A model generated the notes under the pieces. That model saw only the letters and a program-made list of their open reading frames with translations, had not been told where the DNA came from and searched no databases. Made by a program: the position numbers and the translations under genes. A stretch of DNA of 6,216 nt. It comes from an uncultured Bacteroidales bacterium. Lineage in GTDB: Bacteria; Bacteroidota; Bacteroidia; Bacteroidales; UBA932. Of the stretch, positions 1 to 6,216 are shown piece by piece. Where the stretch lies: NCBI GenBank assembly GCA_946062035.1, contig CAMGTS010000080.1, positions 1 to 6,216 of the forward strand, given 5' to 3'. Position 1 is the first letter of the stretch. Each line of letters begins with the position of its first letter.

Positions 1-1
1 T

Positions 2-1480
2 GATCGTCATCAACTCATGATGGTCGAATATAGTTCTCCGAATACGAATAAGCCGTTGCACCTCGGCCATATCAGAAATATCCTGTTAGGATGGTCTTTG
101 TCGAAACTTATGGCTGCGAACGGTCATAATGTCGTTAAAACCAATATAGTAAACGACAGGGGTATTCATATTTGCAAATCTATGCTCGCTTGGGAGATGT
201 TCGCAAATGGGGCTACTCCTGAGAGCACCGGAATAAAGGGTGACCATTTTGTCGGTGATTACTATGTGAAATTCAGCAATTTGCTCAAGTCAGAGGTGAA
301 GAGCAGGATGGAAAAGGAGGGGTTGATGGAGAGCGATGAGAAGAAAAAAGAACTTGAAAAGAGCTTTGAGAGAGAGGCTCCGATTCAGGTTGAGGCGCAG
401 AAGATGCTGAAGAAGTGGGAAGAGGGTGATGAAAAAGTTGTGGAACTTTGGAAGATGATGAACGGGTGGGTCTATAAAGGTTTTGACGAGACTTACGACA
501 GGCTTGGAGTAGGCTTTGATAAAATCTACTATGAGTCAGACACATACAAGCTCGGTAAATCTTTGGTCATTGATGGATTGGAGAAAGGGATCTTCGAGAA
601 GCATGATGACGGCTCTGTATGGTGCAATCTTGAAGCTGACGGACTCGACCAGAAACTTCTGCTCAGGAGCGACGGCACTTCCGTATATATGACTCAGGAT
701 CTCGGGACGGCATTGGAGCGTTACAAGACATATAAATTTGACCAGATGGTATATGTAGTCGGTAACGAGCAGGACTATCATTTCCAGGTACTCAAGCTAA
801 TCCTGAAGAAATTGGGATTCGAATGGTCAGACGCTATCTATCATATGTCATACGGTATGGTGGAACTTCCTGACGGCAAGATGAAATCCCGTGAAGGAAC
901 CGTTGTTGACGCTGATGACCTGATGGATACGATGTACAAGACGGCCAAGGAGAACTCATTGGAACTTGGCAAACTTGCCGATATGGACGAAACTGAGAAA
1001 GAGAGCCTCTTTGAAATGTTGGGTCTCGGTGCTCTCAAGTACTTCCTTATCAAGGTCGACCCACGCAAGAAGATGCTGTTCAATCCTAAGGAATCTATCG
1101 ATTTCAACGGCAATACAGGCCCGTTCATCCAGTACACGCACGCACGTATCAAGTCTATTTTGCGCAAGGCCGCTGAAATGGGGTTAGAGTGCAAGAGTAC
1201 GGTCTGCAAGCTTGTCCCTAAGGAGATTGAGCTTATCAAGCTTCTCAACTCCTTCCCGGATAAAATACAGGAGGCGGGAGACGCCAAATCTCCTGCTTTG
1301 GTGGCGAACTACTGCTACGACCTTGCTAAAGAGTTCAACCAATACTATCACGATTATACCATTCTCAAAGAGGAGGACGAAAACGTTCGCTCTGAGAGAC
1401 TTGCAATCGCACAGGCTGTCGCTAAGGTTCTTGTGAAGGGAATGGATATACTTGGTATAAAACTTCCTGAAAGGATGTAA
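2..1480 (+). CDS. argS: arginyl-tRNA synthetase (ArgRS), 5'-truncated by the window edge
   Basis: Class I aminoacyl-tRNA synthetase that charges tRNA-Arg with arginine using ATP in the cytoplasm. The reading frame is open from position 2, so the start codon lies upstream. The ATG codons at 17 and 20 are internal, because they directly precede the conserved catalytic motif VEYSSPNTNKPLHLGH. About 492 codons are visible; bacterial ArgRS is usually near 550-600 residues, so the N-terminal tRNA D-loop-binding domain (roughly 100 residues) is missing. The HIGH-type motif HLGH lies at 59-70. The KMSKS-type loop is KMKSR at 878-892, followed by EGT, a form I recall as usual for Bacteroidota ArgRS. 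The segment NGNTGPFIQYTHARI, starting near 1106, opens the all-helical DALR anticodon-binding domain, which runs to the end. The C-terminus LPERM is typical, so the 3' end is intact. No frameshift or missing catalytic motif is visible. Confidence 0.97.
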   Translation, partial: DRHQLMMVEYSSPNTNKPLHLGHIRNILLGWSLSKLMAANGHNVVKTNIVNDRGIHICKSMLAWEMFANGATPESTGIKGDHFVGDYYVKFSNLLKSEVKSRMEKEGLMESDEKKKELEKSFEREAPIQVEAQKMLKKWEEGDEKVVELWKMMNGWVYKGFDETYDRLGVGFDKIYYESDTYKLGKSLVIDGLEKGIFEKHDDGSVWCNLEADGLDQKLLLRSDGTSVYMTQDLGTALERYKTYKFDQMVYVVGNEQDYHFQVLKLILKKLGFEWSDAIYHMSYGMVELPDGKMKSREGTVVDADDLMDTMYKTAKENSLELGKLADMDETEKESLFEMLGLGALKYFLIKVDPRKKMLFNPKESIDFNGNTGPFIQYTHARIKSILRKAAEMGLECKSTVCKLVPKEIELIKLLNSFPDKIQEAGDAKSPALVANYCYDLAKEFNQYYHDYTILKEEDENVRSERLAIAQAVAKVLVKGMDILGIKLPERM

Positions 1481-1492
1481 TCCGGCATACGG

Positions 1493-1542
1493 CCGCAAGC
1501 ATAGGATATTCTGACGGTTTATCAGAACAATCAGGCTTGCGG
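1493..1542 (+). terminator. nested inverted repeat after argS, possible terminator or 3'-end stem-loop
   Basis: A perfect 8-bp inverted repeat, CCGCAAGC at 1493-1500 and GCTTGCGG at 1535-1542, encloses a second perfect 6-bp repeat, TTCTGA at 1509-1514 and TCAGAA at 1522-1527. The inner repeat has a 7-nt loop. The transcript could fold into a two-tier hairpin with an 8 x 7 nt internal loop. It begins 12 nt after the argS stop and ends 25 nt before the ygiQ start. The sequence after it (TGTATTGTTT) is T-rich but not a clean T-tract, so intrinsic termination is uncertain. It could instead be an mRNA-stabilising 3' end or a leader structure for ygiQ. Confidence 0.4.
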
Positions 1543-1567
1543 TGTATTGTTTGAGTTGTAGTCCATA

Positions 1568-3313
1568 ATGTCAGAACTAACTAAAAGCAATAGAAAACGA
1601 AACGTGTTTCTGCCGACCACGAAAGATGAGATGACCCGTCTCGGTTGGGAGAGCGTGGATGTCGTATTGTTTTCGGGTGATGCCTATGTTGACCATCCGT
1701 CTTTCGGTACTGCCGTGATAGCGAGGGTATTGGAGAGCGCGGGATATAAGGTCGCAGTAGTGCCGCAGCCTAATTGGAGAGACGACCTGAGAGATTTCAG
1801 GAAGATGGGCAGACCACGCCTTTTTTTCGGGGTGTCCGCCGGGGCGATGGATTCAATGGTAAATCATTACACCTCATTCAAAAGGTTGCGTAGCAATGAC
1901 GCATATACACCTAACGGGGCAGCGTCATTCCGTCCCGATTATGCAGTAACGGTTTATACGCAGATTCTGAAAAAACTTTATCCAGATGTTCCTGTCGTCA
2001 TAGGTGGAATCGAGGCTTCGCTGAGAAGGCTTACACACTACGATTATTGGAAAGACAAACTCTTGCCGTCTGTACTCATAGATAGTGGCGCGGATTTCCT
2101 GACATACGGGATGGGCGAAAAGGCGACACTTCAAATTGCCCGGTATTTTGAGAAAAAAGGCGAGGGAATCGATTTGCCGGAACTTTTCCAGACAGCCTAT
2201 GTGACTTCCGAAAAGCCTGAAGACGATGGTAATACTGTTTTTCTGAACTCTTTCGAGGAGTGTGTCAAGAGTAAAAAAGCCTTTATCGACAATTTTAATG
2301 TAATTGAGCTTCAGGCGAATATAGCGCATCCGAAGAGACTGGTAGAGCGGACCGGCGACAAGTATGTTGTTGTGAATGTGCCGTTCGCACCGTTAGGGCA
2401 GAAAGAGTTAGACGATATATATGACCTGCCGTATACATTTCTGCCTCATCCCCGCTACAAAGGGAAAACGATCCCCGCATACGAGATGATAAAGAACTCA
2501 ATTACCATTCATAGAGGGTGTTTCGGCGGTTGCAGTTTCTGTACAATCGCGGCGCATCAGGGAAAGTTTATCCAGAGCAGAAGCGTTGATTCCATATTGA
2601 GAGAGGTTGACAAGATGAAGGAACTTCCCGGATTTGCAGGGAATATTTCAGATGTAGGGGCGCCCTCGGCGAATATGTATAAGATGAGCGGAAAGGATAA
2701 AACATTGTGTGATAAATGTTTGCGCAAGTCGTGCCTTTTCCCTAACCTTTGCGGGAATCTCAATCATTCCCATAAAGACCTTACTGAACTTTACAGAAAG
2801 ATCGACAGCCGTCCCCATGTCAAACATTCGTATATCGGAAGCGGTGTCAGGTATGATCTGATATTCAACGATACCGGGTATCTAGACCAATCTTCTGAGG
2901 AATATTTCAAAGAGCTGATATCCAAGCATATAAGCGGCAGGTTCAAGGTGGCTCCTGAGCACACGGAAGACCATGTTCTCAAACTGATGAACAAACCTCC
3001 TTTCAGGCTCTTCGGTGTCATGCAGCGCGAGTTCGGGAAAATAATGCGTGAGTCCGGGCTTCACATGCAGATTGTTCCGTACTTCATCTCATCGCACCCG
3101 GGTTGTACGAACGCCGATATGCAGGCGCTTTCCCGCAGGAAAGAGTTGAAGAAAGTCTTTATGGATCAGGTGCAAAGCATCACTCCTACCCCTATGACGA
3201 GAAGCTCTGTGATGTACTATACAGGTCTCGATCCTCAGACCCTGAAACCTCTCTTTGTCGAACGCAACATTGAGCGTCAGCGCAAGCAGAAGTCATATTT
3301 TTTCAAAAACTGA
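1568..3313 (+). CDS. ygiQ: YgiQ-family (UPF0313) radical SAM protein
   Basis: 581-residue iron-sulfur radical S-adenosylmethionine enzyme of the YgiQ family; I know of no established substrate. Residues about 13-300 form the family's N-terminal region, resembling a B12-binding fold, with the hallmark LPTTKDEM, GDAYVDHPSFG and GGIEASLRR segments. The radical SAM core follows: C318, C322 and C325 form the CxxxCxxC site for the SAM-bound 4Fe-4S cluster, within HRGCFGGCSFC. A second cysteine group, C381, C384, C389 and C395, precedes GNLNHSH. The C-terminal part holds FKVAPEHTEDHVL, VPYFISSHPGC and a TPTPMTRSS segment, then a basic RQRKQKSYFF end like other Bacteroidota members. It is shorter than the E. 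coli protein (about 740 residues, from memory), which carries extra tail sequence. The ATG at 1568 is the first possible start, since an in-frame TAG lies at 1559-1561; no good Shine-Dalgarno is seen. It sits 87 nt after argS and may be transcribed separately. Confidence 0.93.
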   Translation: MSELTKSNRKRNVFLPTTKDEMTRLGWESVDVVLFSGDAYVDHPSFGTAVIARVLESAGYKVAVVPQPNWRDDLRDFRKMGRPRLFFGVSAGAMDSMVNHYTSFKRLRSNDAYTPNGAASFRPDYAVTVYTQILKKLYPDVPVVIGGIEASLRRLTHYDYWKDKLLPSVLIDSGADFLTYGMGEKATLQIARYFEKKGEGIDLPELFQTAYVTSEKPEDDGNTVFLNSFEECVKSKKAFIDNFNVIELQANIAHPKRLVERTGDKYVVVNVPFAPLGQKELDDIYDLPYTFLPHPRYKGKTIPAYEMIKNSITIHRGCFGGCSFCTIAAHQGKFIQSRSVDSILREVDKMKELPGFAGNISDVGAPSANMYKMSGKDKTLCDKCLRKSCLFPNLCGNLNHSHKDLTELYRKIDSRPHVKHSYIGSGVRYDLIFNDTGYLDQSSEEYFKELISKHISGRFKVAPEHTEDHVLKLMNKPPFRLFGVMQREFGKIMRESGLHMQIVPYFISSHPGCTNADMQALSRRKELKKVFMDQVQSITPTPMTRSSVMYYTGLDPQTLKPLFVERNIERQRKQKSYFFKN

Positions 3314-3330
3314 TGTACACTTTTCAAAAA
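3300..3330 (+). repeat. 10-bp direct repeat TTTTCAAAAA, two copies 21 bp apart
   Basis: TTTTCAAAAA occurs at 3300-3309 and exactly again at 3321-3330. Allowing one mismatch, the match extends to 13 nt (…CTG at 3310-3312 versus …TTG at 3331-3333). The first copy encodes the last YgiQ residues and touches its stop codon; the second lies in the intergenic gap, just upstream of a possible promoter element. Start-to-start spacing is 21 bp, about two helical turns, which would suit a dimeric regulator. Chance is also plausible in such AT-rich sequence. Confidence 0.4.
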
Positions 3331-3336
3331 TTGCAT

Positions 3337-3344
3337 TATAATTG
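3337..3344 (+). promoter_or_regulatory. weak candidate -7 promoter element for the H1-like gene
   Basis: TATAATTG matches the Bacteroidota primary-sigma -7 consensus TAnnTTTG at all defined positions but one. It lies 35 nt before the ATG of the H1-like gene, in the 66-nt gap after ygiQ. No TTTG-type -33 element is found at the expected distance of about 19-20 nt upstream, so this is a weak call. Transcription could simply continue from ygiQ. Confidence 0.2.
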
Positions 3345-3379
3345 CACAGTATAACCTGAATGAAAACCACATTGGATTT

Positions 3380-4354
3380 ATGGCAAAGAAAACATCTGAA
3401 GTAAAGAAAACTGCGGCTAAGAAAAAGAGTAGCTCAAAAGCTGTGGGCAAGAAGACTGCGACGCCTGTAAAAGCTTCTAACAAAACTAAGGCAACTGATA
3501 AGGAGGCGAAAGCGAAGACCGCTAAGAAGTCAGTTTCAAGCAAGGTTTCCTCAAAGGGTGTTTCTAAAAAAGTTTCCGCTACGAAGTCGGCGGCGAAAAC
3601 AACTGGTGCGAAAAAAGTGACTGCGAAGAAAACAGCGGCCAAAAAGGTTGAGACAAAGAAGGTCGCCCTCAAGGCGGTTGTCGCAAAGAAATCTGAGACC
3701 AAGAAAACTTCATCGAAGTCCGTGACGACGAAGAAGACCGCTACAAAAGCGGCTGCAGCGAAGAAGACAGTCGCAAAAAAGACTGAGACCAAAAAGGCCG
3801 TAACCAAGAAGGTCACCGCTCCTGTAAAAGAGCAGGTGAAAAAGATCGCTTCCAAACCGGTTGCGACAAAGAAAGCGGAAACACCGGAAACACCGGAAAT
3901 TACCATAGACACAAGAAAGATAAAGCCTCATTCTGTAGAGAAACAGACCTCAAGCCCTGTTAAGATGACTTCCGAGAAGCCTTCAAACGTAGGTGTACCG
4001 GCTTCCATCCGTTCAAAAAGGAGATTGGTCGTCAGCTATCAGAACATGAATGAAGAGCTTGCGGAGGCGTTCCATACAAAATATCCAAGAGGTTACGCAG
4101 ACTATATGGCGGATTTGTTCAAGGTAGACAAACCTGACGGAACCTCATTCTACGCTATTTCTATGGAGACAGAGGATTCTGTATATCTTATAAAAATGGT
4201 TGTCAAGATTGACAAGATTGAAGATGCGCAGGCCGGATTGTTCCCGGATGTCGATGGGGGTGATGACGGTGCTTCGGACGGCGAGACTTTCCCTGATTCT
4301 TCAGACGGAAATATGCCGGACCAAATAGCGGATACAGAGGATGAAGTGGACTGA
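3380..4354 (+). CDS. histone-H1-like lysine-rich protein with conserved small core and acidic tail
   Basis: 324-residue protein in three parts. Residues 1-165 contain 55 lysines (one third) plus Ala, Thr, Val and Ser, with no Arg, His, Cys or aromatic residue. This resembles bacterial H1-like DNA-binding tails. Residues 72-146 are a perfect pentapeptide repeat with lysine at position 2 of every unit. A linker (about 166-210, including ETPETPE) leads to a folded-looking core at about 211-288 with LVVSYQN, KYPRGYADYM and FKVDKPDG segments. I recall similar cores as short uncharacterised Bacteroidota proteins, but cannot name a family. Residues 289-324 have 14 Asp/Glu and no Lys/Arg. No signal peptide or membrane segment is seen, so it is probably cytoplasmic and nucleoid- or RNA-associated; that role is inferred from composition only. 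The ATG at 3380 is the only ATG in this frame after the ygiQ stop; TTGGA upstream is a poor ribosome site. Its stop overlaps the ClC start by 14 nt. Confidence 0.9.
   Translation: MAKKTSEVKKTAAKKKSSSKAVGKKTATPVKASNKTKATDKEAKAKTAKKSVSSKVSSKGVSKKVSATKSAAKTTGAKKVTAKKTAAKKVETKKVALKAVVAKKSETKKTSSKSVTTKKTATKAAAAKKTVAKKTETKKAVTKKVTAPVKEQVKKIASKPVATKKAETPETPEITIDTRKIKPHSVEKQTSSPVKMTSEKPSNVGVPASIRSKRRLVVSYQNMNEELAEAFHTKYPRGYADYMADLFKVDKPDGTSFYAISMETEDSVYLIKMVVKIDKIEDAQAGLFPDVDGGDDGASDGETFPDSSDGNMPDQIADTEDEVD
3593..3817 (+). repeat. fifteen phased 15-nt units encoding lysine pentapeptides
   Basis: Within the H1-like gene, residues 72-146 divide into 15 consecutive pentads with consensus [A/T]-K-K-[T/V]-x. 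Lysine is at position 2 in 15 of 15 units and at position 3 in 11 of 15; the register breaks on both sides. A weaker 15-residue super-period is visible where AKKVETKK, AKKSETKK and AKKTETKK recur at residues 87, 102 and 132. Codons vary among units (AAA and AAG, several Ala and Thr codons), so this is an old repeat kept at protein level, not a fresh DNA duplication. Confidence 0.85.
3876..3899 (+). repeat. short 9-nt tandem repeat (CGGAAACAC, about 2.7 copies)
   Basis: CGGAAACAC is repeated at 3876-3884 and 3885-3893, followed by a partial copy CGGAAA to 3899. It encodes the ETPETPE stretch at residues 167-173, at the junction between the lysine-rich tail and the linker. The copies are identical at DNA level, which suggests recent slippage expansion and makes it a likely site of length variation between strains. 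Confidence 0.75.
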
Positions 4355-6101
4355 TAAAATAGTCCATTGGTTAAACAAAATGCCCGAGCAACGAGAAATT
4401 CTGTTGCTCGCTTTTGTTGTCGGGCTTGGCAGCGGTCTTGCCGCCGCACTTCTTACAAGGGCGATACAGTTTTTTCAATGGATACTTGTCGGGTGGTTCA
4501 AGACACCGGCCGAGAGCGTTCTGTATTTTGTATATCCGGGTGTGGGTATGCTTATCGCAATGCTGCTTGTGAAGTCTCTGATCAAAGACAATATCGGGCA
4601 CGGAGTTACAAAAGTATTGCTGGCCATCTCCAAGAACAATAGCAGGATCAAGGCGCACAATACATGGAGTTCGATACTTACAAGTTCCATTACGATAGGA
4701 TTCGGTGGCTCTGTCGGCGCTGAGGCCCCGATAGTATATACAGGAGCGGCGATAGGTTCGAATGTGGCGCAGAAGTTAGGGCTTTCATATAGGAATATAA
4801 CCTTGCTTCTCGGCTGCGGGGCCGCGGGTGCGATAGCGGGAATTTTCAAGGCTCCTATGGCAGGAGTGCTGTTTACGTTGGAAATCCTGCTCTTCAATAT
4901 GTCGATGACGGCGATACTTCCGCTCGTGGTATCTTCCATTACTGCGACAGTCGTTTCATATTGGCTCAGAGGTGATGCCGTGGCTTTCGAAAATACGATA
5001 ACCCCGTTCCAGATGGGCAATATCGTATATTATGTGGCGTTCGGAATCATTTGCGGATTCGCCTCTCTCTACTTTACGAGAATGACCCTTAAGACTGAGG
5101 ACCGGATAGGCAAAATCAAGAATCCTATCAGAAAATGGGCTTTCTGCGCTTTGGGAATAGGAATACTGATGTTTATCTTCCCTCCGCTTTATGGAGAAGG
5201 TTACGGCTGTCTTACCAATCTGCTTAATGGAAAAGACGTTGAGGCGGTTGGCACATCGTTCTTCAGCAAGTTTTTCAATATACCGTGGGTGCTCCCTATA
5301 TTCTTCCTTGCGGTGTTCTTCCTAAAGGTGTTTTCCATGTCCTTTACGAATGCCGGTGGCGGTGTGGGAGGAACATTCGGACCGACATTGTTTATGGGGG
5401 GAATCATCGGATTTGTATGTTCGAGGACATCCAATCTGCTCGGACTCAGCGTCCCTGAGACAAATTTTACCCTTGTGGGTATGGCTGGCCTGATGGCAGG
5501 TGTGATGCAGGCTCCTCTGACGGCGATCTTTCTTATAGCGGAGATTACCGGCGGTTATGCCCTTCTGATGCCGCTTATCATAACTTCTGCGGTATCGTAT
5601 GCGACTATAAGGACAATCGAACCGTACTCGATATACACCAAACGTATTGCTAAACAGGGGTATCTGCTTACTCACGATTCAGACCAGGCGGTTCTTACAC
5701 TTTTGAAAATTGACAAACTCATAGAGACGGATTTTACGCCTGTTCAGGTAAATGATTCGTTGGGCCATTTGGTCAAGGCCATAGCCCGCTCCAAACGCAA
5801 TACATTCCCTGTCTTAGATGATGACAGAAAACTGCAAGGTCTTGTCTCTCTGGATGTGGTGAAGGAGGATATGTTTGACAAAAGCAAATACGACACTGTT
5901 TTTGTCTACAACTATATGAAGACCAATTTCGATTATGTGCTTGACGAGGCGAGGATGGAGGATGTGATGAAGAAATTCGAAGAGACTAACGCATGGATTC
6001 TTCCGGTTGTGGACAAAGATGGAAAATATGTCGGATTTGTGTCTAAATCAAATATCTTCTCGTCTTACAGGGAGCGTCTCCAGGAGGTTTCACGGGATTA
6101 G
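4341..6101 (+). CDS. ClC-family chloride channel/transporter with C-terminal CBS pair
   Basis: 586-residue inner-membrane ClC protein, expected to act as a homodimer moving chloride or a similar anion. Hydrophobic helices fill residues about 18-425. ClC signatures: GHGVT at 86-90 (in the place of GSGIP), GAEAP at 126-130 with E128 as the gating glutamate, and GTFGPTL at 344-350 (GxFxP motif). Y432 in SIYT probably matches the pore tyrosine. By my alignment to E. coli ClcA, the internal proton glutamate E203 is replaced by I182, next to E181. After the membrane domain, two CBS modules follow (about 462-510 and 524-580), usually sensors of adenine nucleotides. The ATG at 4341 is the first available, since an in-frame TAG lies at 4326-4328, and it gives the short cytoplasmic N-terminal helix usual for the family. 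It overlaps the preceding gene by 14 nt, with GAGG directly against the ATG, suggesting translational coupling. Confidence 0.95.
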   Translation: MKWTDKIVHWLNKMPEQREILLLAFVVGLGSGLAAALLTRAIQFFQWILVGWFKTPAESVLYFVYPGVGMLIAMLLVKSLIKDNIGHGVTKVLLAISKNNSRIKAHNTWSSILTSSITIGFGGSVGAEAPIVYTGAAIGSNVAQKLGLSYRNITLLLGCGAAGAIAGIFKAPMAGVLFTLEILLFNMSMTAILPLVVSSITATVVSYWLRGDAVAFENTITPFQMGNIVYYVAFGIICGFASLYFTRMTLKTEDRIGKIKNPIRKWAFCALGIGILMFIFPPLYGEGYGCLTNLLNGKDVEAVGTSFFSKFFNIPWVLPIFFLAVFFLKVFSMSFTNAGGGVGGTFGPTLFMGGIIGFVCSRTSNLLGLSVPETNFTLVGMAGLMAGVMQAPLTAIFLIAEITGGYALLMPLIITSAVSYATIRTIEPYSIYTKRIAKQGYLLTHDSDQAVLTLLKIDKLIETDFTPVQVNDSLGHLVKAIARSKRNTFPVLDDDRKLQGLVSLDVVKEDMFDKSKYDTVFVYNYMKTNFDYVLDEARMEDVMKKFEETNAWILPVVDKDGKYVGFVSKSNIFSSYRERLQEVSRD

Positions 6102-6216
6102 TCCTGAGAAGAATAGCTGCTCTGGCACTATTTTTACGTTGAAAAAGCGTATATTTAGAGACCTATGGACTAGTAGTATATAGAGATTATAGACGAAAGG
6201 ATCGGACGGGAAGGGT
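6102..6216. other. gene-free downstream flank, 115 nt
   Basis: No start-to-stop reading frame with recognisable content, tRNA or strong hairpin is visible. TTTTT at 6131-6135 and AAAAA at 6142-6146 could pair across a 6-nt loop, but such an A-T-only stem is weak. TATATTTA at 6150-6157 is one base from the Bacteroidota -7 consensus but has no partner -33 element. The ClC transcript may end here, or the next gene's leader may begin here; neither can be decided. Confidence 0.5.

Noticed and set aside
17..25. ATG ATG at 17-22 as the true argS start
   Set aside because: The next residues are the catalytic-domain entrance VEYSSPNTNKP, which lies about 100 residues into normal ArgRS; the frame is open to the window edge, so the gene is simply cut off.
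285..1498. Several minus-strand and alternate-frame open frames across argS
   Set aside because: All lie inside the well-supported argS gene and show no recognisable domain or start signal.
1545..1553. TATTGTTTG before ygiQ as a Bacteroidota -7 promoter element
   Set aside because: The spacer between TA and TTTG is three bases instead of two, and no TTTG -33 element stands at a suitable distance.
3311..3379. ygiQ and the H1-like gene are in the same frame, split by a single TGA with 22 sense codons after it, suggesting read-through or a broken fusion
   Set aside because: The YgiQ C-terminus (KSYFF…) looks complete, the H1-like gene has its own ATG, and a stop-free run of 22 codons is expected by chance roughly a third of the time.
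3277..3912. Long minus-strand open frame (211 codons) opposite the lysine-rich region
   Set aside because: It mirrors the lysine/alanine codons of the + strand gene: the reverse complement of AAG/AAA/GCN gives a low-complexity Phe/Leu/Val/Ala protein. No family features, and the + strand gene is clearly real.
6099..6172. TAGTCC (6099-6104) and GGACTA (6167-6172) as a terminator stem after the ClC gene
   Set aside because: Only 6 bp separated by 62 nt, with no T-tract after the second arm.

Overview
The window reads as an ordinary chromosomal stretch from a member of the Bacteroidota, most likely Bacteroidales. That assignment rests on protein style: the KMKSR form of the ArgRS signature loop, the arrangement of the YgiQ-type radical SAM protein, and a ClC protein with a GHGVT / GAEAP signature. 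Start sites also lack strong Shine-Dalgarno sequences, as is usual in that phylum. The family is recognised from memory, not from a search. All four genes are on the + strand and fill almost the whole window.

Layout: (1) positions 2-1480, the 3' part of argS (arginyl-tRNA synthetase), with its N-terminal domain outside the window. (2) An 87-nt gap containing a nested inverted repeat. (3) 1568-3313, a complete YgiQ-family radical SAM protein. (4) A 66-nt AT-rich gap with a 10-bp direct repeat overlapping the end of ygiQ. (5) 3380-4354, a 324-residue protein with three parts: a lysine-rich histone-H1-like tail containing a perfectly phased pentapeptide repeat, a small folded core, and an acidic C-terminal tail. 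(6) 4341-6101, a ClC-type chloride channel/transporter with a C-terminal CBS pair, whose start overlaps the previous gene by 14 nt. (7) 115 nt of downstream sequence with no gene.

The genes do not form an obvious pathway. argS is housekeeping, the role of ygiQ is unknown to me, and the H1-like protein probably binds nucleic acid. The ClC protein is a membrane anion pathway. Only the H1-like gene and the ClC gene are physically linked in a way that suggests co-translation. I found no mobile element, CRISPR array, tRNA, rRNA or defence-type cassette. The least conventional content is the H1-like protein, then the channel-like residue pattern in the ClC protein.
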